Source: Ensifer sp. IC4062
GTDB taxonomy: Bacteria > Pseudomonadota > Alphaproteobacteria > Rhizobiales > Rhizobiaceae
Assembly: GCF_020193575.1 (NCBI RefSeq)
Contig: NZ_JADYVD010000002.1
Coordinates: forward strand, 226,342-290,341
Direction: 5' to 3'
Length of the DNA: 64,000 nt
Position numbers and translations under genes: made by a program
Shown: in pieces, positions 48,233 to 57,414 of the stretch
Layout of the letters: each line of letters begins with the position of its first letter
Position numbering within the stretch: the first letter of the stretch is position 1
Notes under the pieces: generated by a model
Told to the model about the DNA's origin: nothing
What the model saw: only the letters and a program-made list of their open reading frames with translations
Databases searched by the model: none

Positions 48233-49390
48233 TTGACACAGATGTCGAAACGCAGTGCCGTCGAACCCTTTCATGCCATGGATGTGCTCGCGGAGGCGAC
48301 ACGGCGGCGCGATGCGGGCCACCCGGTTATCTCAATGGCGGTGGGGCAACCGGTTCATCCCGCCCCGAAAGCGGCCCTTGAAGCGGCAAGGCGTGCCCTC
48401 GAGCATGGCCGTCTAGGCTACACCGACGCACTCGGCACGTTGTCCTTGAAGACAGCGATTGCCCGCCACTACCACAGCCGCCATGGCATCACCCTCGATC
48501 CGCAGCGGATTGCAGTCACGACAGGCTCGTCGGCCGGTTTCAACCTGGCGTTCCTCGCGCTCTTCGATCCAGGTGATTGCGTTGCCATCGCCCGCCCGGG
48601 ATATCCAGCGTACCGCAACATTTTGCAGGCATTGGGTCTGACCGTCGTCGAGGTCGAGGCGGGCGGCGAGACCGGCTTCACGTTGACGCCGGAAAGCCTC
48701 GCGCGCGCGGCCGAGCGCATCGGCAAACCGCTCAGGGGCGTGCTGCTTGCAAGCCCGGCCAACCCCACGGGAACGGTGACGGGGCGGGCCGGCCTCAAGG
48801 CGCTCGCGGACTATTGCCGTGCCGAGCGGATCGCGTTCATTTCCGACGAGATCTATCACGGGCTGACATTCGTCGGCGAAGAGGCCACCGCGCTCGAGGT
48901 GACCGACGACGTGGTCGTGATCAACTCCTTCTCGAAATACTATTGCATGACCGGTTGGCGGATCGGCTGGATGGTGTTGCCGGAGACACAGGTGCGTGGC
49001 TTCGAGCGTTTGGCGCAGAGCCTCTATATTTCGCCTCCGGAGCTTTCCCAAATCGCCGCCGAGGCGGCACTCGATGCGCATGAGGAGTTGGATGGCTATA
49101 AGGCAGCCTATGCCGCCAATCGCGAACTGCTGATGAAGCACCTGCCGCAAATCGGCCTTGCGATCGCCTCGCCGATGGATGGCGCCTTCTACGCCTATGT
49201 CGACGTCAGCCGGTTCACCAACGACAGCATAGCGTTTGCACGGCGAATGCTGGCCGAAATCAATGTCGCGGCGACGCCCGGTTTCGACTTCGATCCCGTG
49301 GAAGGCCACCGGACGATGCGGTTTTCCTATGCCGGATCCGCAGCCGAGATGTCGGAGGCAATGGATCGCGTCGCAGGCTGGCTGGCCTGA
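48233..49390 (+). CDS. pyridoxal-phosphate aminotransferase, class I/II
   Basis: The 385-aa fold-type I enzyme has the PLP-binding Lys in SFSKYYCMTGWRIGW (about residue 235), the SPANPTGTV loop (about 173-181) and the RFSYAGSAAEM end motif with the carboxylate-binding Arg. It resembles aspartate/aromatic aminotransferases of the AspC/PatA type; the substrate is not known. The TTG at 48233 is placed 7-8 bp after AGAGGA; the ATG at 48242 is a less well-spaced alternative. It is followed by the bidirectional terminator at 49515-49544. Confidence 0.88.
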   Translation: MTQMSKRSAVEPFHAMDVLAEATRRRDAGHPVISMAVGQPVHPAPKAALEAARRALEHGRLGYTDALGTLSLKTAIARHYHSRHGITLDPQRIAVTTGSSAGFNLAFLALFDPGDCVAIARPGYPAYRNILQALGLTVVEVEAGGETGFTLTPESLARAAERIGKPLRGVLLASPANPTGTVTGRAGLKALADYCRAERIAFISDEIYHGLTFVGEEATALEVTDDVVVINSFSKYYCMTGWRIGWMVLPETQVRGFERLAQSLYISPPELSQIAAEAALDAHEELDGYKAAYAANRELLMKHLPQIGLAIASPMDGAFYAYVDVSRFTNDSIAFARRMLAEINVAATPGFDFDPVEGHRTMRFSYAGSAAEMSEAMDRVAGWLA

Positions 49391-49514
49391 GCGAATGCCG
49401 GCTCAAGTGGCTATGGCCACCCTTGGAAACTTCGCCGCAAGCGCATGACGCACCTTCGGCCGTAGTCGTTCCATTACAACGATCGACATTCTTCAGTGGC
49501 CGCAGCGGGCCAAG

Positions 49515-49544
49515 AAAAAAGCCCGGAACGAATCCGGGCCTTTT
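49515..49544. terminator. bidirectional intrinsic terminator between the aminotransferase gene and rne
   Basis: GCCCGGA (49521-49527) pairs with TCCGGGC (49533-49539) around ACGAA. Six As precede and four Ts follow, so it can stop the rightward aminotransferase transcript and the leftward rne transcript. Confidence 0.75.
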
Positions 49545-49576
49545 CGTATCAGTCACTCGGTCTTTGCAGTGCCGCG

Positions 49577-49622
49577 CGTCTCACTACGGCGCCGCGCGTC
49601 CAATCGAACGCGCAAAGGCCGC
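49577..49622. repeat. partial RIME-like element, copy 3
   Basis: CTACGGCGCCGCGCGTCC and GAACGCGCAAAGGCCGCTGTAG form an imperfect dyad resembling the CTACAGCG/CGCTGTAG half of the elements at 4503 and 48108. It lies between the rne stop and the terminator. It is a decayed or truncated copy. Confidence 0.45.
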
Positions 49623-49664
49623 TGTAGCAATTATTCTTCCTTCAATCGGGGAAGATGCGGTAGT

Positions 49665-52457
49665 TTAGAAGAAGCCGCGACGTTGCCACCAGCCGCCCTT
49701 TTTCGGCTTCGGAGGTTCCTCGTCGTTGTTCTCGGTCTTGCTCGAAACATTTGAGGTGATGACCGGTTCGGACGCGATCGTCGCGAGGTTACGATTAGCC
49801 CTGTCCGGCTTTGTCTCCTCGAGATCGGCCTCGGCTTCCTCCACCGCTTCTGCTGCGGGATCTGCAGTCTCCGGCTGTGCTTCGACAGCTTCCTGCGCAG
49901 CCTCGTCGGCGTCGGCCTTGGCCGCCGCCTTCTTGCGAGTACGCTTCGGCTTGGCCGGTTTCGCTTCTTCCGACACCGTCTCCGCGGACGCGGATACGGC
50001 CTCCGCCGAAGCCACAACCGCGTCTGCGGTATCGGTGGTTTCAGCTTCTACCGCTCCTTCCACGGCGGCGTCTTCGCCGGCAGCCTCAGCGGCGAGATCG
50101 CCGGCGGTTTCGCCTTCGGTCGTCTCCAGCTTGTTGCGGCGGCCGCCACGCTTGCCGCGGCGCCGACGCTTGCGCGTCTTGTCGCCGTCCTCCGCCGCTT
50201 CGGCAGCTTCCGAAACGTGTTCTTCGTCCTCGCCTTCCTCGGCTTCCTCGGCGACGCTCTCGAGCGCCTCGCCAGCTTCGGCTGCGACCGCTTCCGGCGC
50301 CTGGCCGCCCTTGCCGCGGCGACGGCGGCGGCGCTTGCGTTTGCGGCCGCCTTGTTCGTCAGCCTGCTGCGCCTTTGCCGGCTCCGGACGTTCCGTCGCG
50401 GTCTCTTCCGCTTCCTCCTCGTCCAGATCTTCCTCGATCACGACGTCTTCTTCTTCCGGTTCCGGTTCGAAGTGCAGGAGCTGCTCGATCCTGACCGGAT
50501 TCTCGACCGGTTCGCCCCGGTCGATCGCGAAATGCTGCGCGCCGACATGGGCGTCAGCCTCGATGATGATCGAGACGCCGAAGCGCTGCTCGTAATCCGT
50601 GATCGTGCCGCGCTTCTGATTGAGCAGGTACAGGGCGATTTCGGGGATCGTCCGCACGGTGATGTCGTGGGTCGTGTTCTTGAGCAGATGCTCCTCGATG
50701 CCGCGCAACACATGCAGTGCGACGGAGGACTGCGAGCGGACGTGACCGGTGCCGTTGCAGTGCGGGCAGGTCTGCATCGTGCTCTCAAGAACCGATGCAC
50801 GGATGCGCTGGCGCGACATTTCGAGCAGGCCGAAGTGCGAGATGCGGCCGACCTGGATGCGTGCGCGATCGTTCTTCAGGCAATCCTTGAGCTTCTTTTC
50901 AACCGCGCGGTTGTTGCGCTTTTCCTCCATGTCGATGAAGTCGATGACGACAAGCCCGGCAAGGTCGCGCAGACGCAACTGACGCGCCACTTCCTCGGCG
51001 GCCTCCAGGTTGGTCTGGAGGGCCGTGTCCTCAATCGAGTGCTCGCGGGTCGAACGGCCGGAGTTGACGTCGATCGAAACTAGCGCTTCGGTCTGGTTGA
51101 TGATGATGTAGCCGCCCGACTTGAGCGTTACCTGCGGCTGCAGCATGCGATCGAGTTGCGCCTCGATGCCGGAGCGCGAGAAGATCGGATGCACGTCGCG
51201 ATAGGGCTGCACGACCTTCGCGTGGCTCGGCATCAGCATCTTCATGAAGCCCTTGGCTTCCTTGTAGCCTTCCTCGCCGGAAACGATGATCTCGCTGATG
51301 TCCTTGTTGTAGAGATCGCGGATCGAGCGCTTGATCAGGCTGCCTTCCTCGTAGACGAGGCAGGGTGCGGTCGAATTCAGCGTCAGCGTGCGGACGTTTT
51401 CCCACAGGCGCATCAGATATTCGAAGTCGCGCTTGATCTCGACCTTCGTGCGGTTGGCACCAGCCGTGCGCAGGATCACGCCCATGCCCTGCGGCACTTC
51501 GAGGCCGCGCGCGATTTCTTTGAGCCGCTTGCGGTCCTGGAGGTTGGTGATCTTGCGGGAGATGCCGCCGCCGCGCGCAGTGTTCGGCATCAGAACCGAA
51601 TAGCGACCCGCAAGCGAGAGATAGGTCGTGAGCGCAGCACCCTTGTTGCCGCGTTCTTCCTTGGCAACCTGCACCAGCAGAATCTGCCGGCGCTTGATTA
51701 CCTCCTGAATGCGATATTGCTTACGGGGCTTGCGGATCTGACGGTCCGGCACCTCTTCCATGGCGTCTTCGGCGCCGACGGATTCGATGATTTCCTTTTC
51801 GCCATCATGGGCGTCGTCGTCATCATCGTCATCGCGGCGACGGCGCGTATCGACGTCTTCGGAAATCGAATCGGTGTCGACCACGGCAGCCATCTCGCCG
51901 CTGCCGCCCTCTTCGCCGGCGTCCTGGCCCTCGGGCGTCTCAGAAGCTTCCTCCGCAGCCTTCGCCTTGGTGCGACGGGTGCGCTTCGGCTTTGCCTTCG
52001 CCTTAGGCTTCTCGGCGGCGGTTTCGACTTCCGCAGGCGCTTCGGCGCTTGCCTCGACGACCTCAGCGACTTCCCCGACCTCAGCGACGGTTTCCGGTTC
52101 GGCTTCGACCGGTAGCGGATTCTGTTCGCTTGCCGTCTCGACCGGCTCGACGTCTTCGTCGCGGCGGGCCTCTTCGGCCTCGGCCTTCAAAAGCGCCTGG
52201 CGGTCGGCGAGGGGGATCTGATAATAGTCCGGATGGATTTCGGCGAAAGCCAGGAACCCGTGGCGGTTGCCGCCGTAGTCAACGAAGGCGGCCTGGAGTG
52301 AAGGCTCCACCCTGGTCACTTTGGCCAGGTAAATATTGCCGCGGATCTGCTTCTTATGTTCCGATTCGAAATCGAATTCTTCTATGCGGTTCCCGCGAAC
52401 GACAACGACGCGCGTCTCCTCTGAGTGAGACGCATCGATAAGCATTTTCTCTGCCAT
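49665..52457 (-). CDS. rne: ribonuclease E/G
   Basis: RNase E is the main endonuclease of mRNA decay and the platform of the degradosome. The 930-aa protein has an S1 domain beginning near residue 37 (GNIYLAKVTRVEPSLQAAFV). A long acidic Ala/Pro/Glu-rich insertion with Lys/Arg patches interrupts it (about 95-250). The catalytic DNase I-like domain has VSIDVNSGRST (about 460-470) and CPHCNGTG (about 567-574, zinc-link cysteines). The C-terminal part is low-complexity, Ala/Glu/Arg-rich with patches such as KRKRRRRRRGKG (about 720-735), a scaffold for RNA and degradosome proteins, ending WWQRRGFF. The start ATG 52457 fits the family. An untranslated leader of several hundred bp is likely. Confidence 0.95.
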   Translation of the reverse strand: MAEKMLIDASHSEETRVVVVRGNRIEEFDFESEHKKQIRGNIYLAKVTRVEPSLQAAFVDYGGNRHGFLAFAEIHPDYYQIPLADRQALLKAEAEEARRDEDVEPVETASEQNPLPVEAEPETVAEVGEVAEVVEASAEAPAEVETAAEKPKAKAKPKRTRRTKAKAAEEASETPEGQDAGEEGGSGEMAAVVDTDSISEDVDTRRRRDDDDDDDAHDGEKEIIESVGAEDAMEEVPDRQIRKPRKQYRIQEVIKRRQILLVQVAKEERGNKGAALTTYLSLAGRYSVLMPNTARGGGISRKITNLQDRKRLKEIARGLEVPQGMGVILRTAGANRTKVEIKRDFEYLMRLWENVRTLTLNSTAPCLVYEEGSLIKRSIRDLYNKDISEIIVSGEEGYKEAKGFMKMLMPSHAKVVQPYRDVHPIFSRSGIEAQLDRMLQPQVTLKSGGYIIINQTEALVSIDVNSGRSTREHSIEDTALQTNLEAAEEVARQLRLRDLAGLVVIDFIDMEEKRNNRAVEKKLKDCLKNDRARIQVGRISHFGLLEMSRQRIRASVLESTMQTCPHCNGTGHVRSQSSVALHVLRGIEEHLLKNTTHDITVRTIPEIALYLLNQKRGTITDYEQRFGVSIIIEADAHVGAQHFAIDRGEPVENPVRIEQLLHFEPEPEEEDVVIEEDLDEEEAEETATERPEPAKAQQADEQGGRKRKRRRRRRGKGGQAPEAVAAEAGEALESVAEEAEEGEDEEHVSEAAEAAEDGDKTRKRRRRGKRGGRRNKLETTEGETAGDLAAEAAGEDAAVEGAVEAETTDTADAVVASAEAVSASAETVSEEAKPAKPKRTRKKAAAKADADEAAQEAVEAQPETADPAAEAVEEAEADLEETKPDRANRNLATIASEPVITSNVSSKTENNDEEPPKPKKGGWWQRRGFF

Positions 52458-53194
52458 CTAAGCTGTGCTCCTCGGCGCAACAGTGAAACGGCAGACAGGC
52501 CTGCTTCCTTGGGAAGGCTGTCAAACACGTTGAAAGCTGCGCCGGATGTGAAAGGTCCTGTTTGGTGCAGGCGATGGTGCAGCAGCCAGACGGCAGCCGG
52601 AACGGTCACGTCCCGGGGCCTCTTTACTTCTGACCGATACTGCTGAGTCACATCAAAGACCAAACAAGAATGCCAATGTCCTGGACCTCTAAGGGAGGCC
52701 CGATGAATACGCCCGCTTGCGGGCATCTGGTGAAAATCACCGTCAAGAACTCCGGCCACCGCCGGAAATTTGCGATCCAGTATACGGGGAGGAAATGCAG
52801 CGACGGCGGATGAACACCTGCGGCCGCGTAAGGCATGATACGTTTGCAACCGGCAGTTCCGGCTCGATCATTCCTGGCGCCAAGCTCTGGAAAAGCTCCG
52901 GCTGCCCGGCCGACGATTCTATCCCGTCAACACTTTCTCCTTGTGACGCTTTTATGGTTTCTATGTCACATTGGCAAGGGAAAAGCCTTTGCCGCCACAA
53001 TATTGATCGATTCGCTTGCCCCGGTGAAATGGATCGATAAGGAACGCCTTCCCGCCAGCGAGTCGCGTTGCGACGCGACCATCATGAGGGTTTGTCAAGA
53101 TTTGGTTAACCATGAGGGTTCATTGGTTGAGGGGTCGACGGTTTGCGGGGGGCAGGCCGCTGGTATCTGAAGAAATAGTGGGGAGCCCGGGGTG
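52458..53194. other. long divergent intergenic region, rne leader and amidase promoter
   Basis: About 735 bp separate rne (-) from the amidase gene (+). No gene is convincing; the frames here are shadows. Hairpins include GCCCG/CGGGC at 52711-52724. RNase E autoregulates through its 5' UTR in enterobacteria, and a long leader here could serve the same purpose; that is inference. A possible rightward promoter is TTGTGA with TATGTC 16-17 bp on (about 52942-52970), and TTAACCAT is at 53106. Confidence 0.5.
53106..53113 (+). promoter_or_regulatory. TTAACCAT, possible CtrA half-site upstream of the amidase gene
   Basis: The 8-mer lies 82 bp before the amidase start, a plausible operator position. 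CtrA control of a daughter-cell-separating amidase would make sense, but only a single half-site is present, so evidence is weak. Confidence 0.3.
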
Positions 53195-54439
53195 ATGCCT
53201 TTGGCGAAACGTCTGTGTTCTTTGCGATCTGTGATGTGGTGGCGTCGCTCTCTGCGCGCAGTCGCCTTTGCGGTTGCTGCGTTGACCGCAAGCGCGGCCG
53301 GCGTGGGGGCGGCCGAACCACTGCTGGCGTTCGGTGCCCGCATCGCTGGCGACGATGCCCGTACGCGGATCGTTGTCGAATTCGACCGCAAACCGGAATT
53401 CTCCATTCACTACGTCGCAAATCCGGTCCGCGTCATCGTCGACTTGCCGGAGACCTCGTTCGGCCTGAAGCCGCAGAGCCTGGAACCACGCGGGCTTTTC
53501 GACGCTATTCGCTATGGAGGGATGGGGGTCGGCACGTCGCGGCTCGTCCTGTCCGCCAAAGGGCCGGTGGAGGTCAGCCACGCGGAGGTGAAGGCGGAAG
53601 AGGATGGCAAGAGCTTTCGGCTCGTCCTTGATGCCGAAAGGATCGACCAGGCCCGATTCGATGAACTTCTCGGCGACCAGCAGTGGACAGGAACGGTGCG
53701 TGCGGTAAAGACCGACCGGCCGGTCGCTGCCGCGAAGGAACCCGGTGCCTTTGTCATTGCTGTCGACCCCGGCCATGGCGGCATCGATACGGGCGCCATC
53801 GGCAGCGTCACCAAGACCGAGGAAAAGCATGTGACGCTCGCCTTCGCGGAGGAACTCGTCGCGACGCTGAAGCGCGAAGCCGGTGTCGAGGCATTCCTGA
53901 CCCGTGACCGCGACGAGTTCCTGTCGCTGCCGCAGCGTGTGCAGATCGCACGGCAGAAAGGCGCCAACCTCTTCATCTCCGTTCACGCCGACACGCTGAA
54001 ACAAAAGGACATTCGCGGCGCCACGGTCTACACCATTTCCGACAAAGCATCCGACCATCTCGCAGCCAATTTGGCCGAGCGCGAAAACCTGTCCGACGAG
54101 ATCGCCGGAATACCGCTGCAAAGCGAGCCGGCGGAAGTGGCGGATATTCTGATCGATCTCACGCGCCGCGAAACCCAGGCCTTCTCGGTCAATCTCGCGC
54201 GCACCGTCGTTTCGTCCTTCGAAGGGCAGATAAAGCTGATCAACAATCCCCATCGGTACGCGGGTTTCCGAGTTCTGCAGGCGCCGGACGTGCCCTCCAT
54301 CCTGCTCGAACTCGGCTTCCTTTCGAACAAGGACGATGAGAAGCAGTTGCTCGATCCGGAATGGCGCAAGAAGGTGTCGGGTCTGCTTGCGGTAGCCGTT
54401 CGACGCTATCGCGATACGGCCGTCGCAAATGGCGGCTAG
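53195..54439 (+). CDS. N-acetylmuramoyl-L-alanine amidase (AmiC type)
   Basis: This periplasmic zinc enzyme cleaves the stem peptide from MurNAc, mostly for septum splitting. From the ATG at 53195 it has a signal region (WWRRSLRAVAFAVAALTASA, cleavage near GAAEP), an AMIN domain (about 45-160; binds peptidoglycan or septal sites) and an Amidase_3 domain with DPGHGGIDTGAIG (about 190-202) and the late catalytic Glu in LLELGFLSNKDDE (about 369-381). A GTG at 53192 is the alternative start. It precedes the PBP1A gene by 371 bp, so cell-wall cleavage and synthesis genes lie together. Confidence 0.93.
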   Translation: MPLAKRLCSLRSVMWWRRSLRAVAFAVAALTASAAGVGAAEPLLAFGARIAGDDARTRIVVEFDRKPEFSIHYVANPVRVIVDLPETSFGLKPQSLEPRGLFDAIRYGGMGVGTSRLVLSAKGPVEVSHAEVKAEEDGKSFRLVLDAERIDQARFDELLGDQQWTGTVRAVKTDRPVAAAKEPGAFVIAVDPGHGGIDTGAIGSVTKTEEKHVTLAFAEELVATLKREAGVEAFLTRDRDEFLSLPQRVQIARQKGANLFISVHADTLKQKDIRGATVYTISDKASDHLAANLAERENLSDEIAGIPLQSEPAEVADILIDLTRRETQAFSVNLARTVVSSFEGQIKLINNPHRYAGFRVLQAPDVPSILLELGFLSNKDDEKQLLDPEWRKKVSGLLAVAVRRYRDTAVANGG

Positions 54440-54810
54440 GCAAGTCCAGTTTCGGCGCGATGCGTGCGCCGTGGACCGCGGCGCACGGGAAGTGATTTGT
54501 GTCGCCCGGGTAACAGCGATATGCTTTTCGACAAGATGCGCACGGGATAATCGGAAACCAGCCCTATTTTACTCACAATCCGGGCACTTAGGGAAAAGCT
54601 GCCCGGATTTGTTGAGGAACAGTGTTGATGCTTGACCTTCCTCGCCATATGAGGGAGCGGCAGAAGCGCGTAGCCGCTATACCAGACGATTTCTGACGAA
54701 GAGTTTTGGCGAGGTCGATTTCGTTTGCAAGAACACGAAGCCTTCGGGCCTTCACATCCTGCGACGACGACCTGGCGATGGGACGATAATTAGGTACCGG
54801 TATCTGACTG
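54440..54810. other. intergenic region between the amidase gene and mrcA
   Basis: The 371 bp hold the hairpin at 54577-54609 and no convincing gene on either strand. A CTTGAC is present at 54632-54637 but without a properly spaced -10. Confidence 0.4.
54577..54614 (+). terminator. hairpin after the amidase gene
   Basis: AATCCGGGCA (54577-54586) pairs with TGCCCGGATT (54600-54609) across a 13-nt loop, then TTGTT. The stem is perfect but the U-tract is weak, so it is a probable terminator or processing hairpin. Confidence 0.45.
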
Positions 54811-57264
54811 ATGATCAGACTCATTGGATATTTTTTCGGCGTTGGTGCGTTTCTGCTGCTTGGCGTTGCTGCGGCCGTCGCGATCTACCTTGGCGCCATT
54901 ACCAAGGATCTGCCGGACTATGAGGTGTTGGCCAAATACGCGCCCCCGGTAACCACGCGCTTCCACGCCGGCAATGGCGCCCTGATGGCCGAATACGCCC
55001 GCGAGCGGCGCCTCTATCTGCCAATCCAGGCTATTCCTGATCGCGTCAAGGCGGCCTTCATTTCCGCCGAAGACAAGAATTTCTACCAGCATCCCGGTGT
55101 TGACATCACCGGTCTTGTCCGCGCCATCGCCGTCAACCTGCAGAACTTCGGCTCCGGCCGGCGCCCGGTCGGCGCTTCGACGATTACCCAGCAGGTCGCG
55201 AAAAACTTCCTGCTGACCTCCGACCAGACGATCGATCGCAAGATCAAGGAAGCAATCCTCTCCTTCCGCATCGAGCAGGCCTACAGCAAGGATCGAATTC
55301 TCGAGCTCTACCTCAACGAGATCTTCTTCGGTCTGAATTCGTACGGGATCGCCGGCGCCGCGCTGACCTATTTCGACAAGTCGGTGACCGAATTGACCGT
55401 TGCCGAATCCGCCTATCTCGCTGCATTGCCGAAAGGGCCGGCCAACTATCATCCCTTCCGCAAGACGGAAGCCGCGATCGAGCGCCGCAACTGGGTGATC
55501 GACCGGATGGTGGAAAACGGCTACGTCACCAAGGCCGATGGTGAAGATGCCAAGAAGCAGCCGCTCGGGGTTACCCCGCGCCGCGGTGGCGCTCACCTTT
55601 TCGCATCTGACTTCTTCGCCGAGGAAGTGCGCCGTCAGATCATCCAGAAATATGGAGACAACGCGCTTTACGAGGGCGGGCTCTCGGTGCGTACGTCACT
55701 TGATCCGCATTTGCAGATCGTGGCCCGCAAGGCGCTGCAGGACGGACTTTTGAACTACGACGAGCGCCGCGGTTTCCACGGCCCGATCAAGACGATCGAG
55801 ATCGGCGGCGACTGGGGTGAGCCGCTCGGCAAGATCGCGGGCCTCAGCGATGTGCCGGAGTGGAAGCTGGCAGTTGTCCTTTCGGTCGACACCGAAGGTG
55901 CGGAGATCGGTATCCAGCCGGAGAAGGAAGCTTCCGGCAAGATCGTTCCGGAGCGCGTGACGGGGCACATTTCGGCAAAGAACATGCAATGGGCCTACCG
56001 TTCGGCCGGCGGCCAGCGAAAGACCGCCAAGTCGCCAGAGGGCGTGCTCGGACCGGGTGATGTCGTTTATGTCGAACCGACGGGCGAAGAGGGTGAATAT
56101 CGGCTGCGCCAGCCGCCGAAGGTACAGGGAGGGCTGGTCGCGATGGATCCGCACACCGGCCGCGTGCTCGCGATGGTCGGCGGCTTCTCCTACGCCCAGT
56201 CGGAGTTCAACCGCGCCACGCAAGCGATGCGCCAGCCCGGCTCGTCGTTCAAGCCCTTCGTCTACGCGGCCGCGCTCGACAATGGCTATACGCCCGCCTC
56301 TGTCATCCTCGATGCGCCGATCGAGATCGTCGCCGGCGGCCAGGTCTGGCGCCCCGAGAACTACGGCGGCGGCTCTGCCGGTCCTTCCACCCTGCGTCTG
56401 GGCATCGAGAAGTCGCGCAACCTGATGACCGTGCGGCTCGCAAACGACATGGGCATGAACATCGTTGCCGAATATGCCGAGCGTTTCGGAATCTATGACA
56501 AGATGGCGCCGCTGCTTTCAATGTCGCTCGGCTCGGGCGAGACCACTGTGCTGCGCATGGTTTCGGCCTATGCCGTGATCGCCAATGGCGGCAAGCAGAT
56601 CAAGCCGTCGCTGATCGACCGGATCCAGGACCGTTATGGCAAGACCATCTTCCGCCACGAGGATCGCACCTGTGACAACTGCAACGCCGATGACTGGGCC
56701 AGTCAGGAAGAGCCGGTGTTGACGGACAACCGCGAGCAGGTCCTCGATCCGATGACGTCCTACCAGATCACGTCGATGATGGAAGGCGTCATCACGCGCG
56801 GTACTGCGGCCGGCAAGATCAAGCTCGATCGTCCGATTGCCGGCAAGACGGGGACGACCAACGACGAGAAGGATGCGTGGTTCGTGGGCTATACGCCAGA
56901 TCTCGTGGCCGGCCTCTATCTCGGCTTCGATGATCCGGCGCCGCTCGGCCGCGGGGCGACCGGCGGCAGCCTTTCGGCGCCGATCTTCAACGCCTTCATG
57001 CAGGAGGCGGTCAAGGGCACGCGTCCCAGCAAGTTCGTGGTGCCGGAAGGCATGAGCCTCATTCCTGTCAACCGCAAGACAGGCATGGCGGCTGTCGAAG
57101 GCGAGCCGGACACGATCATCGAAGCCTTCAAGCCGGGCACGGGCCCCGCCGATTCTTTCTCCGTCATCGGCGGGCTTGATCAATATGTCCCCCCAGAGGA
57201 GATCCTGAGGAACTCGCCGCAGGCGAACCAGGCGGTGACCTCCGGGTCGAACGGGCTGTTCTGA
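54811..57264 (+). CDS. mrcA: penicillin-binding protein 1A
   Basis: This bifunctional cell-wall synthase joins glycan strands (GT51) and cross-links them (transpeptidase). The 817-aa protein has an N-terminal membrane anchor (about 4-30), the GT51 domain with FISAEDKNFYQHPGVDITGL (about 84-103; catalytic Glu near 87) and TQQVAKNF (near 126-133), then the transpeptidase with SSFK (S478-K481, active-site Ser478), and KTGT (679-682). An OB-like insert lies between the two. Length is normal for class A PBPs. prfB follows after ~150 bp. Confidence 0.95.
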   Translation: MIRLIGYFFGVGAFLLLGVAAAVAIYLGAITKDLPDYEVLAKYAPPVTTRFHAGNGALMAEYARERRLYLPIQAIPDRVKAAFISAEDKNFYQHPGVDITGLVRAIAVNLQNFGSGRRPVGASTITQQVAKNFLLTSDQTIDRKIKEAILSFRIEQAYSKDRILELYLNEIFFGLNSYGIAGAALTYFDKSVTELTVAESAYLAALPKGPANYHPFRKTEAAIERRNWVIDRMVENGYVTKADGEDAKKQPLGVTPRRGGAHLFASDFFAEEVRRQIIQKYGDNALYEGGLSVRTSLDPHLQIVARKALQDGLLNYDERRGFHGPIKTIEIGGDWGEPLGKIAGLSDVPEWKLAVVLSVDTEGAEIGIQPEKEASGKIVPERVTGHISAKNMQWAYRSAGGQRKTAKSPEGVLGPGDVVYVEPTGEEGEYRLRQPPKVQGGLVAMDPHTGRVLAMVGGFSYAQSEFNRATQAMRQPGSSFKPFVYAAALDNGYTPASVILDAPIEIVAGGQVWRPENYGGGSAGPSTLRLGIEKSRNLMTVRLANDMGMNIVAEYAERFGIYDKMAPLLSMSLGSGETTVLRMVSAYAVIANGGKQIKPSLIDRIQDRYGKTIFRHEDRTCDNCNADDWASQEEPVLTDNREQVLDPMTSYQITSMMEGVITRGTAAGKIKLDRPIAGKTGTTNDEKDAWFVGYTPDLVAGLYLGFDDPAPLGRGATGGSLSAPIFNAFMQEAVKGTRPSKFVVPEGMSLIPVNRKTGMAAVEGEPDTIIEAFKPGTGPADSFSVIGGLDQYVPPEEILRNSPQANQAVTSGSNGLF

Positions 57265-57336
57265 CCCTTTCTTTCCGATGCACGTCGCCTGAAGTGTGCA
57301 GCGGTTATGGGATAGCGACATGCACAAAACAACATG

Positions 57337-57371
57337 ACGCCCGTCGCCTTTACATCGGCGGCGGGCGTCGC
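57337..57371 (+). terminator. strong hairpin between mrcA and prfB
   Basis: GACGCCCGTCGCC pairs with GGCGGCGGGCGTC with one mismatch around TTTACATC. The T-run is absent (GCTATTTG follows). It may end mrcA transcription with Rho or sit in the prfB leader. Confidence 0.45.
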
Positions 57372-57414
57372 TATTTGAGCCTGACGTTTTTACGGGTTCA
57401 CAAGAAGCAGGATC

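Noticed and set aside
52382..52849. 155-aa leftward frame in the rne leader
   Set aside because: Overlaps the rne start in another frame and has no coding bias; more likely untranslated leader.
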